DNA of 64,000 nt. Source: Taudactylus pleione. Its lineage: Eukaryota > Chordata > Amphibia > Anura > Myobatrachidae. The stretch's first letter is position 1; each line of letters begins with the position of its first letter. The notes below the pieces were generated by a model. It was not told the origin of the DNA. It ran no database searches and saw nothing but the letters and a program-made list of their open reading frames with translations. Shown piece after piece: positions 42,955 through 53,559 of the stretch. The DNA is taken from positions 2,108,001 through 2,172,000 of the forward strand of contig JAUIMM010000171.1 in assembly GCA_031769625.1 (NCBI GenBank), read 5' to 3'. The translations under genes were made by a program, and so were the position numbers.

Positions 42955-43144
42955 CTAACTGAGGTGCCTTGGCCCGGGGGCGGGGTATAGGAGGGGGACC
43001 TAGTGCATCCTGGGAGGCTGAAAGCTTAACTCTTTGGTGCCCTGCGACTGACGTCACACCTATACCCAAGGTATCCTGTGGAACCCTATGGACTTCGTAG
43101 AAATAGAGATAACAAGGGTAAGTTCTTACCATATCTCATATTTT
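42955..43144 (-). repeat. DIRS right inverted terminal repeat
   Basis: Inverted copy of 37252-37396 (AACTGAGGTGCCTTGGCCCG at the inner side), plus an outer extension TCTACGAAGTCCATAGG and AACTTACCCTTGTTATCTC (on the minus strand) that is matched in the internal complementary region. Confidence 0.85.
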
Positions 43145-43385
43145 TCATAATCAGAGTCATAATAATTCCCAATTTCTTTTAAAGAAGGATCCGATTAAAA
43201 GTTATGTTTTAATTATGTTCATTTTCTGATATCAACTATATAGTATTTATGGGTGTTTATTGATGGGTGACTTGGTTATATTTTCAAACTCAGAGTCAAA
43301 ATAATCCCCAATCTCTTTAAAGAGGGAACCAATTGAAAGTTATATTGTAATTATGTATATTTCCTGATATCAATTATATCAATTC
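43145..43385 (+). repeat. ~138-bp tandem duplication that hosts the DIRS insertion
   Basis: CAGAGTCATAATAATTCCCA at 43153 recurs as CAGAGTCAAAATAATCCCCA at 43291, with similar sequence following for about 95 bp (GAAAGTTATATTGTAATTAT and GATATCAATTATAT). A third, more diverged unit is at 52885-52990. Confidence 0.65.
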
Positions 43386-43776
43386 ATTTATTATAAAAGA
43401 GTGCCCCACAAAGTAATCACTTGCTGCACATTGGCCATGGCCAATGGAACGGTTTTTTCTTAGTAAATTTCCCCCTGTGTCAGGAGCTCCAGTGACATTA
43501 GACTGTGCAGAGGAAGAAAGATTTGATCCATTACAAACAAAAGCATGAGTGTGTAGCATACCCATTAGTCAAGAAGTTACATAGTAGTGATAATACAATG
43601 CCCACATCTTCCAGAAGGGTGGAGATAAATATATAGTAGAATATGTACTAGCAATCTGAGTTATTAGTCAGATACACAAGATACTGAGCCATAAACTATT
43701 TGACTCCACCTGCAGACCAGATGGCATGCTGCAGGATCAGTACTGTGTAGTGCTGCCACTCAGAGGCAGACACTTA
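43386..43776. other. Intronic sequence, nothing recognised
   Basis: AT-rich. GTGCCCCACAAAGTAATCACTT near its start resembles 52995-53020, continuing the third tandem-like unit. No coding. Confidence 0.4.
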
Positions 43777-43999
43777 CGCGGGTACACACTAGACCATATG
43801 TCGTCCCCATATCGGGCACATAGGCCAGTGTGTACCCGCTATGATGTTGACGATGCACGCTCCCGTCAGCTATATAGTCAGCGGGGTCCATGCTGCCGAA
43901 TGCAGCATGCCCCCCCCCTGCTGTCGCTCCTGGCATTGACAAGCACACCGGGTCCCACCGCACACGACATCGGTGCTAGGTACACATCGCTACCCAGCT
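43777..43999. mobile_element. Harbinger-like MITE
   Basis: The ends CGCGGGTACACACTAGACCA and, inverted, AGCTGGGTAGCGATGTGTAC are flanked by TTA (43774-43776 and 44000-44002). Same family as 36375-36683. Confidence 0.75.
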
Positions 44000-44002
44000 T
44001 TA

Positions 44003-44296
44003 GACAAGGCATCATGACAAGGTGTAAAAGAGCTGCTGTGTTGTCTCCAAGGAGACACAATTGGTGCACTGTAATTGTAGTATGAGGCCTCCTTCTGAGT
44101 CCCTAAAAATATATAACTTTGCTAACCATTGAGAGATTCCGTCTATATTTGAAGTTATATTTATGATTATTTGTATATTAATAATTGGATTTTTTTCATA
44201 GACACTAGTAAATTACACACAACGCAATTAACTGTTTGTACTCAGTTACATGACCTACTGTATTTATAAATTAGAGATAAGCATACACCATATGAT
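44003..44296. other. Intronic sequence, nothing recognised
   Basis: AT-rich, with no repeat structure or coding signal. Confidence 0.35.
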
Positions 44297-44480
44297 GGCA
44301 CAGTGGTTAGCACTGCTGCATCACAGCGCTGTTATCATGTATTTGATTCTGATCAAGACCATATTTGAGTGGAGTTTGTATGTCCTCCTCTAGGTGCTCC
44401 AGTTTAATCCCACATTCAAAACACATCCTGCTAGACTTATTGGCTTCTGGCAAAAATAAAGAATAATTTCTTTCTTATAT
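44297..44480 (+). mobile_element. tRNA-derived SINE fragment
   Basis: GGCACAGTGGTTAGCACTGC resembles the tRNA-like head (A box TGGTTAGCAC) of a widespread fish/amphibian SINE. A degenerate B box (TTGATTCTGATC) follows, then the SINE body phrase TGGAGTTTGTATGTCCTCC. The copy is old and lacks a clear tail. Confidence 0.6.
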
Positions 44481-44736
44481 CCCATCTTACAAATCTGGTC
44501 AGACAAATGTACCTAAGAAGGCTTGGAAAGCAGTGACTGACAATAGACTAAATACAAAATGATGCTGCCAGTTCTCTGGAGAAAAATCTACATGGCATAT
44601 GGTCAATGCTGCCGTGCCCAAGGCAGGTACAATATCTGCTTACGCCTTGGCACATCTCCTGAGCAACGTAGCTGTCTGTGCCTCTGACAAGAATATATGT
44701 GACATAAAGCAGAAGATGGGCTACTAAAAATAATTT
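44481..44736. other. Intronic sequence, nothing recognised
   Basis: No feature supported. Confidence 0.3.
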
Positions 44737-45276
44737 GGGGCCTGATTCAGAGCCGAACGCTCTGACCAGAGCGCTCGCTCTGAATCAGTGCCCTCCTCCA
44801 TGAAAATGGAGCGGCCTCCTGGCCGCTCGCATAGCTGTGGGTGACCACCCACAGCATATGCGAGCGTCCATGATGATGGTCGCGATGGTCTTGACCATCG
44901 CGACCATCGGGCTTGCGACGGAGACCCTGCGGTAGGGTCTCGCTGCCGCAAGCCCTGGAGTGATTTTGGCTCTATCAGAGCCAAAATCACTCCCACTGAC
45001 ATCACTAGTGATGTCAGTGGGGCCGGCTTCAGACGGTAGGTGTTCCCATGGGAACGCCTCCGTCTGGCAGGTACGCCCACCAAAGGGGGCGTGCTGTCAA
45101 TCAACATCGACAGCACGCCCCCTTTGGTGCGAGACCCGGAGCGATGGAGAGCCCGTCGCTCGCCGGGTCTCACGCATGCGCACGACGGAGCTCCCTCCGT
45201 CGTGCGCATGCGCAGTGGGGGAACATCGACCCGCTTGCGAGCGTCCTGCGCTCGTGAGCGGGTCTGAATGACCCCC
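44737..45276. mobile_element. Multi-hairpin foldback element, copy A2 (most complete)
   Basis: It starts GGGGCCTGATTCAGAGCCGA and ends, inverted, GGGGGTCATTCAGACCCGCT, with TTT on the left and TTA on the right. In order it contains hairpins at about 44760 (GCTCTGACCAGAGC), 44833 (GCTGTGGGTGACCACCCACA), 44876 (GATGGTCGCGATGGTCTTGA), 44960 (GTGATTTTGGCTCTATCAGA), 45073 (CCAAAGGGGGCGTGCTGTCA) and 45170 (CACGCATGCGCACGACGGAG). No coding function is evident; the frames found are palindrome artefacts. Confidence 0.8.
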
Positions 45277-46200
45277 TTACTCCCTTTGTAGTTTCCTGAC
45301 TTTTCTATATCTTCAGTGTTTACGAAAATATATTATCCATACTGTAGGTAACCACTATACTTATAATACTTGCTATGCCTCCAAGTTATTGTACTGGGAG
45401 GTGATTATCATCTGACAAGAGTGCAGGGAGGTGCTAAAGGTATTATGGGAAAAAGACAATGACCGCTGTAATTCTCTTTAATCTCCGTTACTGTAGTATA
45501 AGGCAATGGTTCTTAAATCCTGCCACACCCTTAAACTACGCATATATTCTACATCTCCAGATGCAATAATAAGTAGCACATACAAATCATTTAGTCCCTA
45601 ATCAATACACCTGTGCTTCGGAGACCTGAAAAATGTGCACTACATCTATAGCAGATAAATCCCATTTATCCTACCCGATTTAAATGCTTACTAATCAGTT
45701 TACTAAAGTCGCTCTAGCCACATTTGTACATTCCTTTTGTATTTATATAATGCAAATATTAAGAGATGAATGTGTAAAATTATTCTTGTAATAGAATTTA
45801 CCTTGTATCTATGATTGTGCTAGTCAGCTGGCAGAGCTCACTATCCACAAGAGTAGTCATATATCGCCTTCTTTCTCCCTTAATCCCTTTATCTCCAACT
45901 AGAGCCCTCCTATTGATGCGCAGTAATCCCCTACCAGTACAAGATCTTGCAGCATGACGTAGTGTGAAGGAATGTGTGGGGCACTCTCTAATGTTAATGA
46001 AGGGATTACAATTTGAATTGGATTTAGCAAGACTGATTAAATCTACATAACCTTGCCAACAAGAAGTGTATTTTATTTTAAACTCTTTATCCAGCATACG
46101 AGCATATCTCATATTCATCAGCATATCTCATACTCCTCTTAGTGCCATTGATATTGATTGCTCTCTGAAACGGGTTACACGTGTGTTATATATATATATA
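45277..46200. other. Intronic sequence, nothing recognised
   Basis: AT-rich, ending in a (TA)n tract at 46186-46200. No coding or repeat structure seen. Confidence 0.4.
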
Positions 46201-46290
46201 AGGGATGTGCAAGCTCGGATAGGTTCGAGTTTGCACGTTGAGTTCGAACTCAACGTGCAAACTCGAACCTATCCGAGCCTGCACATCCCT
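46201..46290. repeat. Near-perfect 90-bp palindrome
   Basis: The arms 46201-46245 and 46246-46290 are reverse complements with one mismatch. Outer ends AGGGATGTGC/GCACATCCCT, centre AGTTCGAACT. It sits between (TA)n and (GT)n tracts. It looks like a very small foldback element without a loop. Confidence 0.85.
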
Positions 46291-47558
46291 AGTGTGTGTG
46301 TGTGTGTGTGTGTAACATGCATGTATATCTCTGCAATCTTGTTCACTTTCCTTTAAACATAGAAACAGGGAAATTTATAAACAATGGCGCATGGGTAAAA
46401 GATGCTTAAAGTACACTTCAGGGTATCCAGAGTGGCTTCATTTTACTGAAGCTCTGGCACCTCTGTTTACTAATTGCTCTTAGAGTACCATCAGTTTGGA
46501 ATCAGTTGCCCCATTAGCAGACTGCTTATTACCATCTTGGTCAACTTTGCTATAAATCAGGGGTCAGAATTTATTTACTCCAGCGGATTTCAGCCTGCAC
46601 AACTTCAGGTGTTTGTGACTGCTCTCCACTATCTTTGAGTGCGAAACCCTGTCCAATCTTTGAGCTTTACATTTCCTGCCTGAACGAACTTTACCTGCTG
46701 CCTCGATTTTGGGTCATCTTTGGGACCCGTGATCATCAGTTGGGTTGTTGGACCCTTCCAGAGTTGATCAGCCTCGGTCGCTCCTCAGTACAATCATGTC
46801 CGCCCAAGGACTCCAGCTCCTGCAGCTGCCATCTGCTTGGATCAGCTTACCGACCTACCTTCCTGCAGCTTCACTTATTTTGTTTGCCCTGTGCTGCAGC
46901 TGCCACCCTGGTACTGATGAAGATCTCCATGGCTACCATCCCTCATGCTGGTGCCTCTGCCGGTGGCTGCTACTCAAGACAGGGACAAACCCCTCTCCAT
47001 CTACGCTTGACCAACTGACTTTGGCTCCTGTACCCATTGCCACCATTGGATGGAGCTAAATACTTAGCATTTCCTCCCTTTGATTCCTCACCTAAAGGTT
47101 CCAGCTGGATTTGTGCTGCGAGCGGCCATTGAGCTGGGCCGTCCATGCCCTTGCATTGCTTTACTACTCTGCTGGCTGTGTCTCCACCGTTTCTTTCTTC
47201 TATAGTTCATTGTTAGCATTGCTCATAGAGTAAAATAGCTTTTTGTGCTGAAGTGATTTTTCCTACACTACATGAACAGTTTCTTTGCACATTATTGTAG
47301 ATTTTGTCTGAAATGTCTGTAGTTCCTATATTTGTATTTGCACTCCCTATTTATAGAGCTATTACCTCTCCTCCTTTTACGCTACTGTCCCCTTACTGTG
47401 ATGAAGTGTAACTCCCGTTTCCTTTGAGGGGTGTTCTATTTTATTATCTCCTGTAACCTCTACTTGTTGTAATTTGTAGTGCTGACATTTAGTCCCACGT
47501 TGTTGGTGACCATGTATTTTCTGTGACAATTTTCTTTAGGCCCCTAGACCGTTCAAGT
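46291..47558. other. Intronic sequence, unassigned
   Basis: 46297-46313 is a (GT)n tract. 46560-47060 is more GC-rich and has two overlapping open frames of 104-127 codons without recognisable motifs. It may be the 5' untranslated part of the following LINE or an older repeat. Nothing firm. Confidence 0.35.
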
Positions 47559-48755
47559 ATGGAAAAATTCTTTGATAAACCCCTACTCTTTAAATCTTTA
47601 CATGCACACTCTACTGTTTAGGAGGAAAAGTCTAAGTCAGGTCAAATGGCTCCATAATGCATAGGAAACAGTGGAGCCTGCCGATACTTCCACCAAAGCT
47701 CCTTATCTATTAATGAAATGGTGTAATTAATCTTCAGAGTGCTAATTCGCCAATTTGACAAATTACTAGAAAACACAGAAATGAAGATAGAGGCAGCTCT
47801 TGCTAGGATAGATGACCATGCAGCTCGTCTAGAGCTAGAGACCAGGCTTATGTGGGGTACACAGTTGGGTGACTGACCACCCTCCGACTGATTTTGGCAA
47901 GCATTCACACTTACCAGTCGGCTGCACAATATGTCTAGTCATTTCAATACGCCTGCCCAGTTTTGATTTTGTTTGGAATAGTTCTTGCGGCCATCATAAC
48001 GTGCAGTCGTTTGGTCAGTTGAACACACTATAAGATGTGAACAATTTACCTGCACAATATATCACATCTGCCGTGCAGCACTGTCGATGCAATACATCTG
48101 TGAAATTCTACGTTCCCAGATATATGGTGTGTACACTTGTGCAGATATACTAAACAATATATCGTTCATCAGCTGTACGAAAGAGATATACTGTACAGTG
48201 TGTACCCAGCATTCGAGATACTGAAGATAGGGTTCAGGTTATTCAGGACCACACCTCCTCTCAATCCACCACTATTTATTCCTTAGTGGAGAAGGTTCAT
48301 GACCTTGAAAACAGGCATCACCGGAATAACCTTAAGTTCATAGTGATTCTCAAATCCTACAAGGTTCCCAATTGCTTAGTGTTCTCACTGCAGACCTTCC
48401 TTTAGCTTTGGGCATAGCAAATGAGTTACAAACCCCTCAAATAGAAAGAGCCATCGTCTAGGTTCAGAACAACAGGATAATAACAATAAGCCTCACTCTG
48501 TCATCGCACAATTCTTGGAGTTTAGAGCTAAGGAAAATATATTAATGGCGTATAATAAGTAAGCTTCTCTTCTGCTCCACACTTATAAGATTTACATTTT
48601 TCAGGATTCTTCCACTTTGGTAGCTCAAAAGCAAATCCTTTTCTGATGTTTGCAATTTTCTACATGAAGACAATCACAGATTTGCCCTCCTATACCCAGC
48701 AAAGCTCAGAATTTTTGAGGATGGTCATTCAATATTTTATTGAAAATCCTGCCCT
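47559..48755 (+). pseudogene. L1-like ORF1 remnant
   Basis: ORF1 proteins of L1-type LINEs are RNA-binding trimers. The remnant starts MEKFFDKPLLFKSLHAHS at 47559 and reads LARIDDHAARLELE before an inserted MITE. It continues as a heptad-rich coiled coil (VHDLENRH), then the RRM-start phrase RRNN-like (HRNNLKF). Further blocks such as ERAHRLG-like wording, QFLEFRAKENILMAYNK and RFALLYPAKLRIFEDG follow in several frames. Many stops and frameshifts are present. Assignment rests on the order of these blocks. Confidence 0.6.
47851..48211. mobile_element. Harbinger-like MITE nested in the L1-like ORF1
   Basis: TGTGGGGTACACAGTTGGGT on the left is inverted as TGCTGGGTACACACTGTACA on the right. Flanks are TTA (47848-47850) and TTC (48212-48214), one mismatch. 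It splits the ORF1 coiled coil. Confidence 0.65.
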
Positions 48756-48761
48756 AGCTAA

Positions 48762-49289
48762 AGGTGCGTACACACTAAGCAATATATCAGATGATGTATT
48801 GTTCCGATGCGTATCGGAACAATATATTGGCCACATCGTTCAGTGTGTAGGGATATTTCTGCGCTCCCGTGTGTAACTTGTCGCATCTTCTGATTTGCTG
48901 TGCATGAACGGCAGATCAGAAGATCCGGCAGCCTACACCATGCCTCGGAATGCGGCAGGGGAACGATCTATTGGGCGGTTGTACACCAGATCGTGCAATG
49001 TGTACGGACCGCCCGATATATTGTGCTGTTGCTTCTGCCGTCGTTGGGTACACATCATCTAGTGCAGGAGTAACCAACCTCGGTCCTCGAGAGCTTCTAA
49101 CAGTTCACTTTTATCAGACCACCTACCAGGTGCACAGGTGTATTCATTACTCACTAACCCATTTCAAAAGCTCCATAGGTGGAGCTAATTATTTCACTTG
49201 TGATTCTGTGAGGAGACCTGGAAAACATGCACTGTTGGTAGCTCTCGGGGACCAGGGTTGGCCACTCCTGGTCTAGTGTGTACGCAGCT
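48762..49289. mobile_element. Harbinger-like MITE carrying a nested hAT MITE
   Basis: The ends AGGTGCGTACACACTAAGCA and, inverted, AGCTGCGTACACACTAGACC are flanked by perfect TAA (48759-48761 and 49290-49292). Its right part is interrupted by the hAT MITE 49065-49270. Confidence 0.8.
49065..49270. mobile_element. hAT MITE nested in a Harbinger-like MITE
   Basis: The terminal repeats are CAGGAGTAACCAACCTCGGT and, inverted, CAGGAGTGGCCAACCCTGGT. The flanking 8-mers are ATCTAGTG (49057-49064) and GTCTAGTG (49271-49278). The target is the CTAGTGTGTACGC terminal repeat of the surrounding element. Confidence 0.8.
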
Positions 49290-49292
49290 TAA

Positions 49293-50187
49293 GGAACACT
49301 TAATGACTCTTAGGTCACCTCCCTGATCCCTATTCCTTATTCTGCACCAGTGGCTATCAGTGGCCTCCTTTGTGCATCTGCTCGCCCCCCAGACTCCCAT
49401 TGGCTAGTCTGGGGGCGGGCAGATACACCAAGAAGGCCACTGATTACTCTGCCTGAGGCTGTGATACATGCCTCTGATCCCTGCGGTGATGTTACCGTTC
49501 CTGCATACTTTCAGCAATATGCAGAAGCCTTTACAGGTACAGTTAGTGGCTTGAGTTATCCTGCTCCCCTGTGCTAGTTTTGGACTGCACTGCAGCCCCA
49601 CCATTGCAACCACCACTGTTTTGTACACTTTTTTTGACCTCTGTCACTGCAGCTCATAGTTTATTGGTTCAAGATCATTTTATCATGTATTAGTTAATTT
49701 ACTATAACTCTCTCCTACTTTGTGATTATTATTTTTGAATTTACTTATCTTATAGGTTACGTATTTCTCATATTTACAATAAGAGATACCAGTCTCTCCA
49801 AAACAATTTTTTTTTTTTAGTTTATTGTTCGGAAACGTGCGGTTTTGAGTAGCACCTGTGTTTTTTTTCATTGGTAGGAAAATAATAAAATTTTATTTTA
49901 AGAAGCAAAGCATAACAATTTTTCACTTTTATCGTGTATGTTGTACTTTTTCTATTTTATCCATGCTCCCTGGTATTTTACAGTTTAATGGTTCATCGTC
50001 CTGGCACTCACCCATGGCTTCCTTCTTCAAGTTTTCAGAGTCCTGGAGGTTCTATTGTACCTTTTTTTGTTTCTTTTTATTGCGGACTGTCATAGCTATT
50101 AATCTTGGCATTGTAGGGGATAGGATGTCCATACCATTAACTACTTCACTTCCTACATACTCCCCAATACATTTACACCTCACTTCT
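49293..50187. other. Between ORF1 and ORF2 remnants of the LINE; unassigned
   Basis: 49330-49440 contains a foldback pair, GTGGCCTCCTTTGTGCATCT against AGATACACCAAGAAGGCCAC, so a small element may be present. The rest is AT-rich and unassigned. Confidence 0.4.
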
Positions 50188-51070
50188 TGAATTATTGGGG
50201 GTTTGAACTCACCAATTAAACAAAAAAAAAAGTTCTTTTTTACCTAAAGAAACTATGACTGGACTTTTATTCAAGAAACTCACTGTCGGAGGATGATGGA
50301 ACTCCCTGGTAAGACTCTTGCAATACAGCATCAGGGTTTGCCATTTACTGTCCTGAATCAAGATAAAAATGGTAGGTTCATTATTTTGGATGTTGAAAAT
50401 TTCCATTCCCACTACATTCTAGTTAACATTTATGCGCCCAACTCAGACTCCCTGGGCTTTTTTGAATCCATGGTGCGACTGTTTCAGCAACAGAGTTTCC
50501 CTCTGATACTGGGAGGCAATTCAACACTGTTCTTGATCCTCAGTTAGATAAACTGCCTCCAGCCGCTAGGCCCTTTTCCTCCACCTGGCATTCTTTTCCC
50601 TCCCTTGTTACTGCACTACAACTGATCGACCACTGGCTACTCTGGAATCCCTCTGACAGATCTTACACCCACCTCTCGGCGGATCACGGATCATTACACG
50701 CATAGACTACCTCTTATGGGATGCTGTGGTGGCATAGCTAAAGAGACCATGTCCTCACAATATTATGATCTCTGATCATGCTCCCGTTACTTTAGTTTTC
50801 AAGTTTCCTACTGTCCCTTACAAGAACTGACTGTGGCGCTTCTCACACAATCTCCTCAGATGACTTTCAGGCTTTCCTTAAGGCTAGGTAGTCTGATTTC
50901 ATTGATGATAATATAGAACACTTGGACATCTCTGTAGTCTTGTGGAAAACATCTAAAGCAGTGCTTAAGGGCCACCTATTATTATGTGTCGAAACGGAGA
51001 TGGGAGGCGGAGAATAAATGTAATTTCTTGTGATGCATTTGTCTCTGACTCTAGCGACAGCAACCTCCAA
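50188..51070 (+). pseudogene. L1-like ORF2 endonuclease (APE-type) remnant
   Basis: Expected N-terminal part of ORF2, which nicks target DNA. It reads GGLNSPIKQKKK, then FIQETH, the catalytic Glu motif of APE-like nucleases. ILVNIYAPNSDSLGFFESM follows, the classic strand motif of LINE endonucleases, then an LGGNST block where the family has GDFN. Further on, ADHGS and HRIDYLL-type wording appears across frameshifts. It is broken by several stops. The direction is the same as ppm1j. Confidence 0.7.
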
Positions 51071-51870
51071 CTATATAAACTAGAGATGAGCAGTTTGATT
51101 TTAGAGTCGAACCGAGGCATGTCTCAGTTCCTCCTGGCAAATGCGGTTCTCAAAATGAGGCAACATGTATAATATCAGCAGTAACAAGGCATATATATGA
51201 CGTGAATATTCCAGCTAAAAAGATACATGTACCATGGATGTGTCCGTAAGTATCAACATATAGACACTATAATGTTATGGAGGTATGGAGACAAAATAGT
51301 ATGGCTCTGAGCGTCCCGGTCCCTTCTGCTTTCTGTGGTCATCCAGGAGCGGACTACAGATAAGAGAGGGTCCTGGGACCGAGCCGATAGAAATCAAAGT
51401 AAGGTGCGGGGGTGAAGTATCCGTGTGCAGTGTTATACAGACACATGTTTAACAACTGCACTGTTTGCGATTGCTTATGTAGGTGTATTTTCAAGCAGTA
51501 TAAATGAGGCTCTGAAATAAGTATATACATAATGACACTGTAGCTGAATTTCCCATTCTTGTTATTTGATTTATGATTGTGTCTATCCATATATGTTATG
51601 TGATGAATAAGTGTGTGGGTCTATATACTCACAAACGAATCAACCTTATATATGTGGTTGGCCAATTAACTACGTTTTAAAAAAAAGTATATACTTAGGA
51701 ACTTTCTTGGATATAACACTATAAATTAAGCCACCAGCATTTTTTGTATATCTGGTCATCAATATGTGCTATATGTGGATTTCTAATTAAGCAACAAATG
51801 AATAGATGTGTATAGTGTGCCTATGTTAAGTATCAAACTGCTATATAGACTGAAGAGATTTCACAATTAA
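51071..51870. other. Intronic or LINE-derived sequence, unassigned
   Basis: No motifs. ORF2 homology is lost here until about 53560. Confidence 0.3.
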
Positions 51871-52692
51871 TGTGTATTCAATTAGCCGCGATAATTTCGC
51901 CGCTGACGGCGGAATCTACTTTCCGCCTACATAGTGTATTTTGGCCGTGGAAATTTATCGGGCGTGTCCCAGCTGTTCGCAGTTTTGATTTCCAAAGGAC
52001 GCGAAAAGTCGGACCAGTGAAACAAATAGGCGGAAAGTGCTGTCAAAAATGGGAATTTCAGCCTGAGGCCCGCCAAAAGATGCACTAACATTGGGGTTCA
52101 ATTTAGAAGTTCCCGATTAGCCCTACTGAAGCTATGCAGGGTTTTTTTTTGCAGTCATTTGTTTCAATTTAGCATTTTTCCACAAGTGGTTTAGAATAGC
52201 ATAAAGCAGTATTTTTTTGTGAAAATAAGTAGTCCTGTCAAATTTGGGGTACGTGAAAATGGATGCTAGCATATTTTAAAGTCTCAGAAGTGAAGTTTAA
52301 AAAATTGTGAAAAACGCAACAGTTGCAAGCACCTGCAATCAAGAAAACACCTCCCCATACTCGCAGACCCCCAAAAAGTCTTTTTCGCTACTTTTTTAGT
52401 TTGTACTCCAACTTTGTACTTTTTCTCCCCCATTTTCAAAGTAGTTTTTTGGTTTGTTCCTTTTTTTTGGGGGGGGGGGGGGGGATTTTTTGATGCAGTT
52501 TTCCTTTGGGGGGCTGTCCCAAGGATACAGAGTGGTTTCCCCACTTTTGCACCTAAAAATAGCGATTTTGCACTTCTTTTCGCCACCTATTCATAGGTGA
52601 ATCTTTTTCGCCTATTACATTGCATTGCGTTTTAGTCATCCGCGATATTTTTACGCGGATTCCGACTTTTTGCCGCTAATTGAAATCAGCCC
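51871..52692. mobile_element. Harbinger-like element, second copy of the 347-1164 family
   Basis: The ends TGTGTATTCAATTAGCCGCG and, inverted, GGGCTGATTTCAATTAGCGG are flanked by TAA (51868-51870 and 52693-52695). It runs in reverse to the first copy: ATGGATGCTAGCATATTTTA at 52259 corresponds to its complement near 795. It includes a G run at 52471-52484. At 822 bp it is almost the same length as the first copy. Confidence 0.8.
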
Positions 52693-53300
52693 TAAGAGGG
52701 CTATATATATATGTATATATATTATGTCATTCCTGTCACATAACTCATTTTAGATGAATGATTTATGAATATCATCACCATAAGACAATTACTGTCCAAT
52801 AAACTATTTGAGATCTAATTTTAATCATATTTCTGTTTTTTCTATGAAAATATATGTACATTGTATGTTTGTCCCACATTATAGGGGGTGACTCGGTCAT
52901 ATTTACCTACTAGAGTCTGAAAACCCTATTTATTTTAAAGGGAAGACTAATTAAATGTTATGGTTAATTGAATTTTTATTAACACTGACATTAAAAGAGT
53001 GTCCCACGTAGGAATCCCTTGCTGGTGATTAGCCTATGGTGATTACAATGTAATTATTGTTGAGTATTTGGTATACGATTCCTGGGAGCACCTCCAGCAT
53101 CCCTTAACTACGGTTGTTTTAACCTATGTGCAAAATGCTGGTTATAATACGGATTTGACTCTAATCCTGTGCGGGATATGACTTTGTAATTGGTGAAGCT
53201 TAATTTGACCAGCCAGCTCGCTGCAGCCTTTAGAAAACATTGGTGAAAACAATATTGTGAGGAGGTTAAATTTGAGTGGAATTAAATGTCATGTTAATAA
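52693..53300. other. Intronic sequence; third unit of the 43145-type tandem repeat
   Basis: 52885-53025 (GGGGGTGACTCGGTCATATT ... AGAGTGTCCCAC) resembles the units at 43145-43400. The remainder is unassigned. Confidence 0.45.
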
Positions 53301-53472
53301 GGGGTCTATGTACTAAGCCTGGAGAGAGAGAAAGTGAATGGAGATAAAGTACCATCCAATCAGCTCCTAACTGCCATGTCACAGGCTGTGTTTGAAAACT
53401 GACAGGAACTGGTTGGCTGGTACCTTATCTCTGTTCACTTTATCTCCATCCAAGGCTTAGTAAATAGACCCC
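53301..53472. mobile_element. Palindromic MITE ('CCAATCAGCTCCTAACTG' family)
   Basis: GGGGTCTATGTACTAAGCCT is mirrored by GGCTTAGTAAATAGACCCC. GATAAAGTACCATCCAATCA is mirrored by GGTTGGCTGGTACCTTATC. It is flanked by perfect TAA (53298-53300 and 53473-53475). Confidence 0.85.
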
Positions 53473-53559
53473 TAAGTCTGTAGGTAAAAAAGGCCCAAAT
53501 TACATGATTTTAGCTGTTTTTATAAATTTTTAAAGAAATCCAAAGCATTTGAGGATGGT

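Larger units (their letters stand above)
37238..43144 (+). mobile_element. DIRS-like tyrosine-recombinase retrotransposon, nearly complete
   Basis: DIRS elements copy through reverse transcription and integrate as circles through a tyrosine recombinase. Seen here: a 5' inverted terminal repeat (37252-37396) whose reverse complement lies at 42955-43092, and a gag-like frame. An RT/RNase H/methyltransferase-like frame and an overlapping recombinase frame follow. An internal complementary region (42688-42795) joins the complements of both outer ends. No target duplication is present, as expected for the class. Its interior is much more GC-rich than its surroundings. The only obvious coding defect is a TAG in the RNase H region. 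Confidence 0.92.

Noticed and set aside
37238..43144. Possibility that the DIRS element is an endogenous retrovirus
   Set aside because: There is no protease, no DDE integrase, no env-like frame and no direct LTRs; a tyrosine recombinase and inverted ends are present instead.
46635..47059. Two overlapping frames of 104-127 codons
   Set aside because: Ser/Pro/Leu-rich translations without motifs, in different registers, with no conserved start or splice signals seen.
52460..52486. G run considered as a functional G-quadruplex
   Set aside because: It is a homopolymer inside a Harbinger-like element and absent from the sister copy as a run; length is prone to sequencing error.
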